From: Corynebacterium glaucum
GTDB taxonomy: Bacteria > Actinomycetota > Actinomycetes > Mycobacteriales > Mycobacteriaceae
Length of the DNA: 64,000 nucleotides
NCBI RefSeq assembly: GCF_030408855.1
Contig: NZ_CP047358.1
Location: forward strand, 992,001-1,056,000
Reading direction: 5' to 3'
Both the position numbers and the translations under genes were made by a program. Position 1 is the stretch's first letter; every line of letters starts with the position of its first letter. A model generated the notes under the pieces. It did not search any database and was not told the DNA's origin. It saw only the letters and a list, made by a program, of their open reading frames with translations. Positions 7,154-16,456 of the stretch are shown here, piece by piece.

Positions 7154-9226
7154 ATGAACATTTCCGAAAACGCCACCGGCGGCGAGAACGAGCCGGACGT
7201 GAACTTGTCGGAAAATCAGGAAACCCCGCAGGATGTCGTGGCCGAATCGGCCGCAAGTGAGGACACCAGGGATGCGGGAGATGCTGATGAGACCGGCGCT
7301 GCGGAGGAAGTAGAAACCGCGGCCACCGAGACTGAGACTGAAGCAGCAGCTGAAACTGAGGCTGTGTACCCGTTCGCCGAGCTGGGCCTGCCCGAGCGCG
7401 TGGTGGATGCGGTGAAGCAAGTGGGCTTTGAGAAGCCGTCGCCGATTCAGGCGCAGACGATTCCGCACCTGATGGAAGGCCGCGACGTGGTTGGCCTTGC
7501 GCAGACGGGTACGGGTAAGACGGCGGCGTTTGCGTTGCCGGTGCTCTCGCAAATCGACACCAGTGCGCGCCACCCGCAGGCGCTGGTGCTGGCGCCGACT
7601 CGTGAGCTGGCGCTGCAGGTGTCTGATTCTTTCCAGTCCTTTGCCGACCACCTGGGCGGGGTGTCGATCCTGCCGATCTACGGTGGCCAGGCGTACGGGA
7701 TACAGCTTTCTGGTCTGCGCCGCGGCGCGCAGGTGATCGTGGGTACGCCGGGGCGCGTGATCGACCACCTGGAGAAGGGCTCGCTGGACATTTCCAACCT
7801 GCGCTTCCTTGTGCTGGACGAAGCCGACGAGATGCTGAACATGGGCTTCCAGGAGGACGTGGAGCGCATTCTCGAGGACACGCCTGATGAGAAGCAGGTG
7901 GCGCTGTTCTCGGCGACGATGCCGAACGCGATCCGCCGCATCTCGCGCGACTACCTCAACGACCCGGTTGAGGTGACGGTGAAGAGCGAGACCCGCACCA
8001 ACACCAACATCACGCAGCGTTACCTGTACACGGCGCACCGCAACAAGCTGGACGCGATCACGCGCATCCTTGAAGTCACCGACTTCGAGGCAATGATCGT
8101 GTTCGTGCGCACCAAGCACGAGACGGAAGAAGTTGCGGAGCAGCTGCGCGACCGCGGGTTCTCTGCCGCCGCGATCAACGGCGATATTCCGCAGGCGCAG
8201 CGTGAGCGCACAGTGGATCAGCTTCGCGACGGCCGGTTGGACATCTTGGTAGCTACCGACGTTGCCGCGCGTGGTTTGGATGTGGAGCGCATCAGCCACG
8301 TGCTGAACTACGACATTCCGAACGACACCGAGTCTTATGTGCACCGCATTGGGCGCACCGGTCGCGCGGGTCGTACTGGTGAGGCGATTCTGTTTGTCAC
8401 CCCGCGTGAGCGTCGCATGCTGCGCTCTATTGAGCGCGTGACCAACGCGAAGATCGAAGAGATGGATCTGCCGACCGTCGATGAGGTCAACGAGGCGCGC
8501 AAGGGCAAGTTCATGGACTCGATTACGGGTTCACTTGAGGCGTCCCAGCTGGACGTGTTCAAGCAGATGGTGCGCGATTACTCTGCGGCCAACAACGTGG
8601 CGATGGACGACATCGCAGCCGCGCTGGCGATCCAGGCGCAGTCCGGCGACGAGTTCTTCATGAAGGAGCCGCCGAAGGACAAGCGCGATCGACGCGACCG
8701 TGATCGTGGTGGACGCGGGCGTGACCGCTTCGACCGCGAGGACCGTGGCGGGCGCAGACGTGACCGTGATGATCGCGGCGGTCGTGGACGCTTCGAGCAC
8801 AGCGACAACGAAAACTTTGACACCTACCGCCTTGACGTGGGCAAGCGCCAGCACGTGCGCCCGGGTGCCATTGTCGGTGCGATTGCCAACGAAGGTGGTT
8901 TGAGCGCGAAAGACTTCGGCCGCATCACCATCGGCAGCGACTTCACCTTGGTGGAACTGCCGAAGGGGCTGGACAAGGGCGTGCTGAACCGCCTCGAGGA
9001 CACCCGCATTTCCGGTCAGCTGATCAACATTCAGCGCGACCACGGTGCGCCGCCGCGCGATCGGGGCGGACGTGGACGCGGTGATCGTGGCGGGTTCCGA
9101 GGTGGACGCGACCGCGACGATCGTGGTGGCCGCGGCGGCTACAACCGCGACCGTGATCGTGACCGTGATCGTGGCGGCCGGGGCGGGGACCGCGGCGGCC
9201 GAGGTAGCCGCTGGGACCGCGACTAA
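7154..9226 (+). CDS. deaD: DEAD-box ATP-dependent RNA helicase
   Basis: A 690-residue cytoplasmic RNA helicase of the DeaD/CsdA type, acting in ribosome assembly and RNA turnover, often at low temperature. An acidic, low-complexity N-terminus (residues 1-70) precedes the core. The Q motif is GFEKPSPIQ, Walker A AQTGTGKT (116-123), PTREL, DEAD (222-225), SAT, and HRIGRTGRAG in the second RecA domain. After this comes a DbpA-type RNA-binding domain (HVRPGAIVGAIANEGG ... GQLINIQRD). Two Arg/Gly/Asp-rich blocks flank that domain and the C-terminal one is built from GRGG/DRDRD repeats, typical of actinobacterial DeaD. ATG 7154 is the first start. The gene stands alone, with repeats and a strong terminator downstream. 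Confidence 0.95.
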   Translation: MNISENATGGENEPDVNLSENQETPQDVVAESAASEDTRDAGDADETGAAEEVETAATETETEAAAETEAVYPFAELGLPERVVDAVKQVGFEKPSPIQAQTIPHLMEGRDVVGLAQTGTGKTAAFALPVLSQIDTSARHPQALVLAPTRELALQVSDSFQSFADHLGGVSILPIYGGQAYGIQLSGLRRGAQVIVGTPGRVIDHLEKGSLDISNLRFLVLDEADEMLNMGFQEDVERILEDTPDEKQVALFSATMPNAIRRISRDYLNDPVEVTVKSETRTNTNITQRYLYTAHRNKLDAITRILEVTDFEAMIVFVRTKHETEEVAEQLRDRGFSAAAINGDIPQAQRERTVDQLRDGRLDILVATDVAARGLDVERISHVLNYDIPNDTESYVHRIGRTGRAGRTGEAILFVTPRERRMLRSIERVTNAKIEEMDLPTVDEVNEARKGKFMDSITGSLEASQLDVFKQMVRDYSAANNVAMDDIAAALAIQAQSGDEFFMKEPPKDKRDRRDRDRGGRGRDRFDREDRGGRRRDRDDRGGRGRFEHSDNENFDTYRLDVGKRQHVRPGAIVGAIANEGGLSAKDFGRITIGSDFTLVELPKGLDKGVLNRLEDTRISGQLINIQRDHGAPPRDRGGRGRGDRGGFRGGRDRDDRGGRGGYNRDRDRDRDRGGRGGDRGGRGSRWDRD

Positions 9227-9243
9227 GCCGCCTAGCCCCCGGC

Positions 9244-9367
9244 TTGTAGACCTCAACTGGGGGTTGTAGACCTCAAAATGTAGACCTCAGCGGCGGCTCG
9301 ATCACAACCGTCTCATGAGTCACAGCTGAACTGGGGTTTTCCGAGACGATCTTCTTGAGGTCTACAT
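9244..9367. repeat. TGTAGACCTCA repeat cluster (three direct, one inverted)
   Basis: Intergenic DNA after deaD. TGTAGACCTCA occurs at 9245-9255, 9265-9275 and 9279-9289 on the plus strand, and inverted (TTGAGGTCTACA) at 9355-9366. The outer copies AAATGTAGACCTCA and TTGAGGTCTACATTT extend the match to about 14 bases. Function unknown; an operator cluster or the edge of a small palindromic element would fit. Confidence 0.75.
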
Positions 9368-9440
9368 TTCGGCCCGCTGCTTGGCCAAGTAGCTCGGGTT
9401 CACTTGACGCGGGTACCGAAGCTCGTGGGTGCGAAAACAC

Positions 9441-9483
9441 AAACGCTCCCTTCCAACGCTAAGTGCGTAGGAGGGGAGCGTTT
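9441..9483. terminator. Strong hairpin terminator
   Basis: AAACGCTCCCTTCC (9441-9454) pairs with GGAGGGGAGCGTTT (9470-9483) over 14 positions with one G-T wobble. A nested ACGC/GCGT stem sits in the loop, and TTTCTTGC follows. It lies between deaD (plus) and a minus-strand membrane gene and could serve both. Confidence 0.8.
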
Positions 9484-9499
9484 CTTGCGACGGCGAGCC

Positions 9500-9534
9500 G
9501 ATTCCGCGTCGCAGAATTTCCGCGGAGCGGAATC
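9500..9534. repeat. GATTCCGC/GCGGAATC inverted repeat
   Basis: Perfect 8-base arms GATTCCGC and GCGGAATC separated by 19 bases that contain a further degenerate copy (GAATTTCCGCGGA). The same arm sequence forms tight hairpins at 41207-41268, so this belongs to a dispersed REP-like family in this chromosome. Confidence 0.65.
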
Positions 9535-9543
9535 GCGGGAGCG

Positions 9544-10110
9544 CTACTGGGTAGCGGTAGTAGCTGCGGTGGTGGAAACGATCTCAGACGCGGTGGTCGC
9601 CGAAGTGGTCGAATCCGAAGATGCGCCTGCATCCGGGCTTGGCAAGAACATCAGGATCAGGGTGAGGAACCACATCAGGTTGAAGATGCCCGCGCCGGCA
9701 GCGGCCTTCGCCTTGGACTTCTCGAAGTTGCCGGTCCTGTCAGCCGGGTCGGCGTCGGCCGGATCGAGCGCGCCGAGGGAGCCCATCATCTTGCGCTGCT
9801 GCGGGATGACCATGAAGAACAGGATCGCCCAGGCGATCACGGACAGGATGATTGCGGTGTGCAGCCAGTAGTTGCTGCTGTAGAGGTCCCAGTCAAACGC
9901 CATGACCACGCCGCCGAGCAGCGGCACGAGCGCGGAGAGCATGCCGTAGGTCTTGGTGATGCGGTGCAGCACCGATGCGCGACCGGTGGCCTCCTCGCCG
10001 CCGACGCGGGACTTATCCGCCTCGGCCGGGAACATCGAAGTGGCAACAACGACCGGGCCGAGCAGGACAATCGCCGCCGCGACGTGGAGGAAGATGAAGA
10101 TTGTGTTCAT
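9544..10110 (-). CDS. Small integral membrane protein (DUF2269-like)
   Basis: A 188-residue protein with four predicted helices: residues about 4-25 (IFIFLHVAAAIVLLGPVVVA), one around LSALVPLLGGVVMAF, one around IILSVIAWAILFFMVI, and one around GIFNLMWFLTLILMFL. The tail is Ser/Thr/Ala-rich. The N-terminal LHVAAAIVLLG and the small four-helix topology resemble DUF2269-type proteins, a family without a settled function; this is a tentative match. The gene ends close to a REP-like palindrome and is preceded by the HNH nuclease gene, whose stop is about 34 bases upstream on the same strand, so the two may be co-transcribed. Confidence 0.65.
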   Translation of the reverse strand: MNTIFIFLHVAAAIVLLGPVVVATSMFPAEADKSRVGGEEATGRASVLHRITKTYGMLSALVPLLGGVVMAFDWDLYSSNYWLHTAIILSVIAWAILFFMVIPQQRKMMGSLGALDPADADPADRTGNFEKSKAKAAAGAGIFNLMWFLTLILMFLPSPDAGASSDSTTSATTASEIVSTTAATTATQ

Positions 10111-10143
10111 GTGACATCACTGTACGTGACATGTGTGTGAACC

Positions 10144-10755
10144 TCAGAGTTCACGCGCCGAGACCAGCCCCCGCGCGCCTGAGCAGGACCGGCGCATGAC
10201 TCGGTAGTCGTCGCGCGTGAGTGGCAGTGCGTACTTCTCCGCCACCGCACCGAGTCTGCGCGAATAGGCACAGTGCGCCCGCCAGGCCGGAGGCATCCAC
10301 TCGGCGGGAAGCATGTCGGACTTCGCCTGATTCGCCTTCGACGAGGTCACAATTAGGTTCAGCGGGTCGTTGGCAAACGCCACTCGCTTTTCTTGGTTCC
10401 ACGAGTGCGCGCCCATATCCCACGCGGCGCGGAGCGGGTAGAGGTGGTCCAGCTCAACATCAGCGGGCAGCAGCGGATCCCCGGTATAGGGATCCGAGAT
10501 CGGGGCGGCGTTCCAGTGTGCGTAGGGCATATCGCACTGGGCGCTCCAGGCATCGGCCATCGCAAGATCGCGCGAGGTGCATTGCGTACCAGCGACTGGT
10601 ACCCACGTGCCAAAATGCGCCTCCCGGTCGTAGCCGGTCACGGTGAACCGAGTGGGTTGCAAGGGGGCGTCGATAAGCAAAAGCCCCAAGGGGAATGGGG
10701 CGATGGCAACTGTGGCGACCGTGAGCACCGCGAGGTAGAGGCGGAACCAATCCAT
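10144..10755 (-). CDS. Exported HNH-family endonuclease
   Basis: A 203-residue protein with an N-terminal hydrophobic anchor or signal (residues 5-28). The nuclease domain carries VELDHLYPLRAAWDMGAHSW, followed by RVAFANDPLNLIVTSSKANQAK and WMPP. The D-H pair and the downstream NDPLNL...N-x-x-K pattern are typical of the actinobacterial HNH proteins annotated as DUF1524/GmrSD-like, many of which are secreted nucleases. Cys pairs (TQCTSRDL, SAQCDMP) fit an extracytoplasmic location. The substrate is presumably DNA. It starts at ATG 10755, about 44 bases after the putP stop on the same strand. A CGTCGATAAGC motif copy lies inside the signal-peptide codons (LLLIDAP). Confidence 0.82.
   Translation of the reverse strand: MDWFRLYLAVLTVATVAIAPFPLGLLLIDAPLQPTRFTVTGYDREAHFGTWVPVAGTQCTSRDLAMADAWSAQCDMPYAHWNAAPISDPYTGDPLLPADVELDHLYPLRAAWDMGAHSWNQEKRVAFANDPLNLIVTSSKANQAKSDMLPAEWMPPAWRAHCAYSRRLGAVAEKYALPLTRDDYRVMRRSCSGARGLVSAREL
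10668..10678 (+). repeat. CGTCGATAAGC motif, copy 2
   Basis: Inside the minus-strand HNH gene, where its complement is read as L-I-D. Continues AAAAGCCCC. Confidence 0.85.
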
Positions 10756-10798
10756 GCAGATTTGACTCCGAAAGCGCGGTGCGGGTTCCGTCGATGAG

Positions 10799-12352
10799 CT
10801 ATGACTTTTCGGCCTGCTCCATCGATTGCGCGAACGTCGCCTCCGGGTGTGCCATGGCGTAGTCGGTGACGGCCACAGCGCGGTCGAACTCGGCCTCTAC
10901 CCCCGGCTTCGGCTTCGTCATCAGCGAGACCGCCACCATCGCGATGGTGGCCAGGACGAAGCCCGGCACGAGCTCGTAGATGATGTCGCCGTAGAAGGTG
11001 CCCCAGATAAAGACGGTCACGGCTCCGACGATCATGCCGGCGATGGCGCCGGGGGCGGTGAGGCGCCGCCAGTAAAGTGCGGCAAGTACCACCGGGCCGA
11101 AGGCCGCGCCGAACCCTGCCCACGCGAAGCCGACCAGGCCCAGGATGGTGTCAGACGGGTTGAAAGCCATGAGCATGGCCACCACCGCAACGACCACGAC
11201 CATGGTGCGCGAGAGCACCAGCAGGGTGGTCTGGCTCGGGGTCTTGTTGAAGATGCGGTAGAGGTCCTCAATCAGCGCCGTCGAGGTGATCAGCAGCTGC
11301 GACGACATAGTGGACATGATCGCAGCCAGTACGGCGGTGAGGATGATGCCGGCGATCAGCGGGTGGAACAGCAGGCGCGACAGGTCGAGGAAGATGGTTT
11401 CAAAGCCGGTTTGGTCGGTCACGCTCGCCTGCGTGGTGCCGAAGTACACGGTGGACACCAGCGCGGTAAAGATCCCGCCAAGGTAGCAAATCGCCACCCA
11501 GATCATTCCGGTACGGCGGCCAGCTTTCGCCTCGGCGGGGGAGCGCAGCGCCATGAAACGGGTGACAATGTGCGGCTGACCGAAGTAGCCTAGACCCCAT
11601 GCCAGGTTACCGATGATGGTGGCCACCGACACCCCGGCGACCATGTTGAAGTAGGACGGGTTGCCCTCCGGCCACGGTCCGTACGGGTTCGAGGTGGCGT
11701 AGGAGAACAGCGAACCGGGGTCGTCGACCGCGAATAGCGCCATGACGGGCACAATGATCAGCGCGAGGAACATCAGCGCACCTTGCACCACGTCGGTGTA
11801 GGACACAGCGAGGAACCCGCCGATGAAGGTGTAGAGCACCGTGATCGAACCGACAATGAGCATGCCGGTCAGGTAGTCGCCGCCGAAGGTGGATTCGTAG
11901 TAGCGCCCGCCGGAGACCATGCCGGAGGAAACGTAGAAGGTGAAGAAGAAGATGATGATCACCGCGGCTGCTACGCGCAGCACACGCGAGGTGTCGTGGG
12001 TGCGGTTTTCAAAGAAGCTCGGCAGCGTAATCGAGTCGTTGGCCACCTCGGTGTACGCGCGCAGGCGCGGGGCGACCAATTTCCAGTTCGCCCAGGTGCC
12101 GATGAACAGGCCGACAACAATCCACAGCTCGCTCATGCCGGAGACGAACAGCGCGCCGGGCAGACCCATCAGCAGCCAGCCGGACATGTCCGAGGCGCCG
12201 GCAGACAACCCGGCCACCATGGGGTGCAGGCCGCGGTCGGCCAACACGTAATCGTCGTACTTCTTCGTTTGCAACCAGGAGTAGAACCCGATTGCGACCA
12301 TGACGCCGAAGTACAGCACAATGGCCAGCACGAGCCAAAAGTTCTCGGACAT
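10799..12352 (-). CDS. putP: Sodium/proline symporter
   Basis: A 517-residue SSS-family transporter importing proline with Na+. About 13 hydrophobic segments are visible. The N-terminal YDDYVLADRGLHPMVAGLSAGASDMSGWLLMGLPG is the PutP Na+-binding helix II region, and AWGLGYFGQPHIVTRFMA, AAIMSTMSSQLLITSTALIEDLY and GFAWAGFGAAFGPVVL are further family signatures. The start ATG 12352 has a textbook ribosome site (AGAAGGAGG, 6-7 bases). It is divergent from the SNF2 gene across about 120 bases that must hold both promoters. The C-terminus is short and hydrophilic, as in the family. Confidence 0.95.
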   Translation of the reverse strand: MSENFWLVLAIVLYFGVMVAIGFYSWLQTKKYDDYVLADRGLHPMVAGLSAGASDMSGWLLMGLPGALFVSGMSELWIVVGLFIGTWANWKLVAPRLRAYTEVANDSITLPSFFENRTHDTSRVLRVAAAVIIIFFFTFYVSSGMVSGGRYYESTFGGDYLTGMLIVGSITVLYTFIGGFLAVSYTDVVQGALMFLALIIVPVMALFAVDDPGSLFSYATSNPYGPWPEGNPSYFNMVAGVSVATIIGNLAWGLGYFGQPHIVTRFMALRSPAEAKAGRRTGMIWVAICYLGGIFTALVSTVYFGTTQASVTDQTGFETIFLDLSRLLFHPLIAGIILTAVLAAIMSTMSSQLLITSTALIEDLYRIFNKTPSQTTLLVLSRTMVVVVAVVAMLMAFNPSDTILGLVGFAWAGFGAAFGPVVLAALYWRRLTAPGAIAGMIVGAVTVFIWGTFYGDIIYELVPGFVLATIAMVAVSLMTKPKPGVEAEFDRAVAVTDYAMAHPEATFAQSMEQAEKS

Positions 12353-12474
12353 CTTTTCCTCCTTCTACTTGCGCAGATATCCATCTGGCCACACTGTAAA
12401 CTACGCGCTGGCTGTGAACGTGCGTTTGGACTTTGAACACGATCATGTCGGGGGTGGGTGGTATAAGGAGGGGT

Positions 12475-15400
12475 ATGCCTAATTACCTGCTGCACGGCCT
12501 CTGGTTGCCAGAGTCCGGCCTCAACCTGTGGGTTGAGCAGGTCGAAGGCCACCGGATTCTCACATTGGAGAAGGTTCCGGAGGGGACCTTTCCACCGGTC
12601 GTCCATTCGCTTATCGACGGCTCACGTTTCCGCCACCGCAGCCGCATCACGCTCCAGACTCCGAAAGGGAAATCGGTGCAACTCACCGCGCCCACGGCGG
12701 CGCTCGCACCGGATGAAACAGTGCAGTTCCTTTCGTCGCTCGCGTCCATCGACGCGCCCATCCCGGCGGCGACCCAGGAGCAGCGCGACGCGATCGCGCC
12801 GGATTTGAAGTGGCTGCTGCGCATGTTCCAAGGCCTTGGCCGGTTCGTTAAGGCGGGACGTGTGACCATTCACGTGCCGATGCGGGACCACCAGTGGTAC
12901 GCGCAGTGGCAGCTGGGCACCGGGGTAGAAGAGCGCGGCTGGCTCGCTGAAATGACCGCCGCCGCGCCCGGCGTGCTCGTGGCCAACAACCCGGGCTTGA
13001 GCGAGGATATGGCGAAGACGCTGGTTCACTGGATCACCTCCTATCGCCTCCGAAACGCCGGCGCGGCCGATACCTCGCGGCCCTACGGGCGCCACGACTT
13101 CATCAACTCGCTGGTCAACGGAGAACCGCTGCGCCGCGGCAACGCCTCGCTGTCGCGCCGGGTGGCGGATTGGAACGGCTCCATCACCGCGGTGAACCTG
13201 CAACTGGTCTTTATCGCCGACGAGCCCGCCGACCCCGAAGCGTCGGCTGACCAGGGCAGCGACGCCCCGGTCGACGAAGACGCGGCGATCTGGCCGGTAC
13301 GCGTCAGCGTCCGCTCCGGTTCCGATGCCCCGCGCCCGGTGCGCCAGCACGACTACGACGGCCAGACGGCGCAGAAGCTGCGCGAGGAGCTGTTCCGCGC
13401 CATCAACGCGACTTCGCTTGCCGACCCCTCGCGACACCCGCGCCCAAGCTCCGTGCCCCGCCCGTTCGATGAAGGTGACTGGGACCTGTACCTCACCACC
13501 GAAGAGATCGTGCGCTTCGCCGACACCGAGGCTGCCCGCCTGCGCAGCGCCGGTTTCGCGGTGATGCTGCCGCGCGCCTGGTCGCACGCCGAAACCACCG
13601 CGAAGCTGGCCGTCGCCGAGCACTCCAACCCGTACGACTCCTCGACCGTCACGCACCTCGGTTTCGGCACGCTCCTGGAGTACAACTGGCGCCTCTCCGT
13701 CGGCGACATCGAGCTCACCGACGCCGAGATGGAGCAGTTGGTCAACTCCAAGACGGGCCTGGTCAAGCTACGCGACGAGTGGGTGCTCGCCGACACCACG
13801 CAGCTCGCCCGCACGCGCAAATACATGCAGAAACTCCAGGAGAAGTCGCTGGAGACAGCCAAGCGCGACGTTGAGGCGGCCGAATCGCGCGCCGCGCTCG
13901 CCGAGGCCGCCGGCAGCGATGACGCCCCAGTGCTTGCAGCCAAGGCCAAGGAGTTGCGCGAGGCATATGAGCAATTGCTTGACGACGAACTGGCGGGCGC
14001 CGCAGGTGTTACCGGCGCCGTCACGGCAGACGAGCTGCGCCAGCTTGCCCTGGAATCTGAAACCACCGATGCCGCCCCCATCGAGTTCACGGGTTCCACG
14101 TGGTTCACCTCGCTGGTCGGCGGCACCGACCGGCCCGCCCCGGAACGCGTGGACATTCCGAACACGGTGCAGGCGGATCTGCGCGAGTACCAGCGCCGCG
14201 GCGTGGACTGGCTGTTTTTCATGTCCCGCAACAACCTCGGCGCGGTGCTCGCCGATGACATGGGCCTGGGCAAGACGCTGCAGCTGCTCACCCTGCTGGC
14301 CGTCGAGGCGGAGCAGGGTGTGCGCACCGGCCCGACTTTGGTGGTCGCGCCGACCTCGGTGGTGGGCAACTGGGCGCGCGAGGCTGGTCGGTTCACCCCA
14401 AACATGCAGGTCGTCGTGCACCACGGCCCAGGCCGCCTGCACGGGTTCGAGCTCATGCAGTCCTGCGAGGAGGCGGACCTGGTGGTCACGTCCTACGGCA
14501 TCATCAACCGCGACCATAAAGACTTAGCCCACGTGCGCTGGGACCATGTGGTGCTGGATGAGGCGCAGGCGATTAAGAACGTTGGCACGCAGTCGTCGAA
14601 AAGCGTGCGAGCCCTACCGGCCCGCCACCGCATTGCGCTGACCGGCACCCCGATTGAGAACAAGCTGTCTGAGCTGCGCAGCCTGCTGGACTTTGTGAAC
14701 CCGGGGATGCTGGGCACGCAGGCGTTTTTCCGCAACCACTTTGCCAAGGCGATTGAGCGCGGCGGCCAGGATGCGTTGGCGGTGGAGATGAGTGAGCGCC
14801 TGCAGCGTCTCACCTCGCCATTTATTCTGCGCAGGTTGAAGTCGGATCCGGCGATTATCGACGATTTGCCGGACAAGGCCGAGCACGTCGTCGCCGTCGA
14901 CATGACGCCGGAGCAGGCGGCGCTCTACACCGCGCTGGTGAAGGAGACCGAGGGCGAGCTGGAGCGCCGCCAAGGCATGGCGCGCAAGGGGCTGATTTTG
15001 GCGATGATCACGCGCATCAAGCAGGTGTGCAACCACCCCGCGCACTTTCTCGGCGATGCGTCGCCGGTGACCGTCAACGGCGTGCACCGTTCCGGCAAGG
15101 TGGAAAAGCTCGTAGAGATCCTCGACCAGGCGATTGCGACGGAGCGCCGCGTGCTCATCTTCACGCAGTACAAGGCGTTCGGCGACATTTTGCAGCCGTA
15201 CCTGAGCCAACGCTACGGCGAGCAGATCCCGTTCCTGCACGGCGGGGTGGGCAAATCCGCGCGCGATGCGATGGTGGAGCGCTTCCAGCGTGACGACGGC
15301 CCGCCCGCGATGCTGCTCAGCCTCAAAGCCGGGGGCACCGGGTTGAACCTCACCGCGGCATCGATCGTGGTGCATATGGACCGCTGGTGGAACCCGGCGG

Positions 15401-15624
15401 TGGAAAATCAGGCAACGGATCGCGCGTTCCGCATCGGCCAGGACAAAGACGTCACGGTGTACAAGATGATCACCCGCGGCACGATGGAGGAGCGCATTCA
15501 GGATGTGCTCGACGGCAAGATGCACCTTGCCGGCACCGTTGTCGGCGAGGGCGAAGGGTGGATCACCGAGCTGGACAAGGAAGATCTCGCGCGTTTGATC
15601 AGTTACAGGGGGCAGGATGAGTAG
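12475..15624 (+). CDS. SNF2-family DEAD/DEAH-box ATPase
   Basis: A 1049-residue SWI2/SNF2 ATPase, a dsDNA or nucleoprotein translocase. The N-terminal ~560 residues form the actinobacterial N-domain. The motor starts at LREYQRRGVDWL, with Walker A DDMGLGKTLQ, VVAPTSVVGNW, and DEAQ as Walker B (VVLDEAQAIKN). The second lobe has FTQYKAFGDIL, LSLKAGGTGLNLT and the family signature NQATDRAFRIGQDKDVTVYK. ATG 12475 is chosen because AAGGAGGGG lies directly upstream; in-frame starts further up lack this. Its 3' end overlaps the SWIM gene by 8 bases (ATGAGTAG), so the two are translationally coupled. Role inferred: DNA repair or chromatin-like remodelling. Confidence 0.92.
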   Translation: MPNYLLHGLWLPESGLNLWVEQVEGHRILTLEKVPEGTFPPVVHSLIDGSRFRHRSRITLQTPKGKSVQLTAPTAALAPDETVQFLSSLASIDAPIPAATQEQRDAIAPDLKWLLRMFQGLGRFVKAGRVTIHVPMRDHQWYAQWQLGTGVEERGWLAEMTAAAPGVLVANNPGLSEDMAKTLVHWITSYRLRNAGAADTSRPYGRHDFINSLVNGEPLRRGNASLSRRVADWNGSITAVNLQLVFIADEPADPEASADQGSDAPVDEDAAIWPVRVSVRSGSDAPRPVRQHDYDGQTAQKLREELFRAINATSLADPSRHPRPSSVPRPFDEGDWDLYLTTEEIVRFADTEAARLRSAGFAVMLPRAWSHAETTAKLAVAEHSNPYDSSTVTHLGFGTLLEYNWRLSVGDIELTDAEMEQLVNSKTGLVKLRDEWVLADTTQLARTRKYMQKLQEKSLETAKRDVEAAESRAALAEAAGSDDAPVLAAKAKELREAYEQLLDDELAGAAGVTGAVTADELRQLALESETTDAAPIEFTGSTWFTSLVGGTDRPAPERVDIPNTVQADLREYQRRGVDWLFFMSRNNLGAVLADDMGLGKTLQLLTLLAVEAEQGVRTGPTLVVAPTSVVGNWAREAGRFTPNMQVVVHHGPGRLHGFELMQSCEEADLVVTSYGIINRDHKDLAHVRWDHVVLDEAQAIKNVGTQSSKSVRALPARHRIALTGTPIENKLSELRSLLDFVNPGMLGTQAFFRNHFAKAIERGGQDALAVEMSERLQRLTSPFILRRLKSDPAIIDDLPDKAEHVVAVDMTPEQAALYTALVKETEGELERRQGMARKGLILAMITRIKQVCNHPAHFLGDASPVTVNGVHRSGKVEKLVEILDQAIATERRVLIFTQYKAFGDILQPYLSQRYGEQIPFLHGGVGKSARDAMVERFQRDDGPPAMLLSLKAGGTGLNLTAASIVVHMDRWWNPAVENQATDRAFRIGQDKDVTVYKMITRGTMEERIQDVLDGKMHLAGTVVGEGEGWITELDKEDLARLISYRGQDE
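12609..12619 (-). repeat. CGTCGATAAGC motif, copy 3
   Basis: Inside the SNF2 gene on the minus strand (plus strand GCTTATCGACG, read S-L-I-D-G). Confidence 0.85.
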
Positions 15625-16441
15625 CCAGCGACCAAAACGCCCCAGCGAAGACAACGTCATCTACGCCAACTTCGGCGCGCGCAAGCGCGTGGCCACCGCC
15701 GCAGAGACCGGCGGGCCGCAGACGGTGCCGCCGACGGTGAGCAAGTCCCAGGCCGCGATGCGGGTGCTCAACGCCGCGGTGCGCCGCACCGATATCGGCC
15801 GCGCCAAGCGGGGCCACCAGTATGCGCAGCAGCGCCACGTCACCGACTTGCGGGTGCGCCCCGGCGGGATGGAAGCCTCGGTGGTGGGCAGCCAGAACGA
15901 GCCGTTCTACACCGGGTTCACCCTGCCCATGCGCACGCCGCAGGAACTGCGCCGCGCGATGAGCGAGATGGCGCGCAGCGCCAGCGCCAGCAAGCGGGCC
16001 CGGGCCGGCGAATTCCCCGACTCCGTGCTCGATGTGCTGCTCGCGGCCACGCCGGAAGAGTTCAAGTTCTTCTGCGACTGCCCGGACAGCGCCGACGTGT
16101 GCAAGCACGCCGTGGCGCTCGCGGAGGAGGCGGCCAAGCAGATCGACGCCGACCCGGGCACCGTGTTCGCGATCCGGAGCCTGTCCATGGCGGTGTTCGA
16201 GGACTCTGTGCGCGACTCGGCGCACACCACCGCGCAGGAAAACGCGAGCGCGGGTTCGGAGTACTTCTGGTCCGGGCGCGAACTGCCGGCGCTGCCCACG
16301 CCGAAGATCGCCCCGATGATCGATGATTCAGACTCGGACCTGCTGCGCCACGCGATGGAAACCGTGTCGTTCACCAACATCGACCTCTTACACGCCGTCT
16401 CCGACATCGAAGACCTCTACGACATGCTGGTCGAGGAATAG
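15617..16441 (+). CDS. SWIM zinc-finger protein
   Basis: A 274-residue soluble protein with a SWIM zinc finger at about residues 150-163: FFCDCPDSADVCKH gives the C-x-C-x6-C-x-H ligands. SWIM domains bind DNA or protein and commonly accompany SNF2 ATPases in bacteria, either fused or, as here, encoded next door. The ATG overlaps the SNF2 stop by 8 bases. The first 60 residues are basic and likely flexible (KRPSEDNVIYANFGARKR). The C-terminal third is acidic with no motif I recognise. A partner or targeting subunit of the SNF2 motor is the natural inference. Confidence 0.88.
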   Translation: MSSQRPKRPSEDNVIYANFGARKRVATAAETGGPQTVPPTVSKSQAAMRVLNAAVRRTDIGRAKRGHQYAQQRHVTDLRVRPGGMEASVVGSQNEPFYTGFTLPMRTPQELRRAMSEMARSASASKRARAGEFPDSVLDVLLAATPEEFKFFCDCPDSADVCKHAVALAEEAAKQIDADPGTVFAIRSLSMAVFEDSVRDSAHTTAQENASAGSEYFWSGRELPALPTPKIAPMIDDSDSDLLRHAMETVSFTNIDLLHAVSDIEDLYDMLVEE

Positions 16442-16456
16442 GAGAGGAGCACAACC

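Noticed and set aside
6872..8344. A long open frame opposite deaD on the minus strand (about 490 codons)
   Set aside because: It is rich in Arg/His/Leu with no domain, and mirrors the codon bias of the helicase. It is an antisense shadow typical of high-GC genes.
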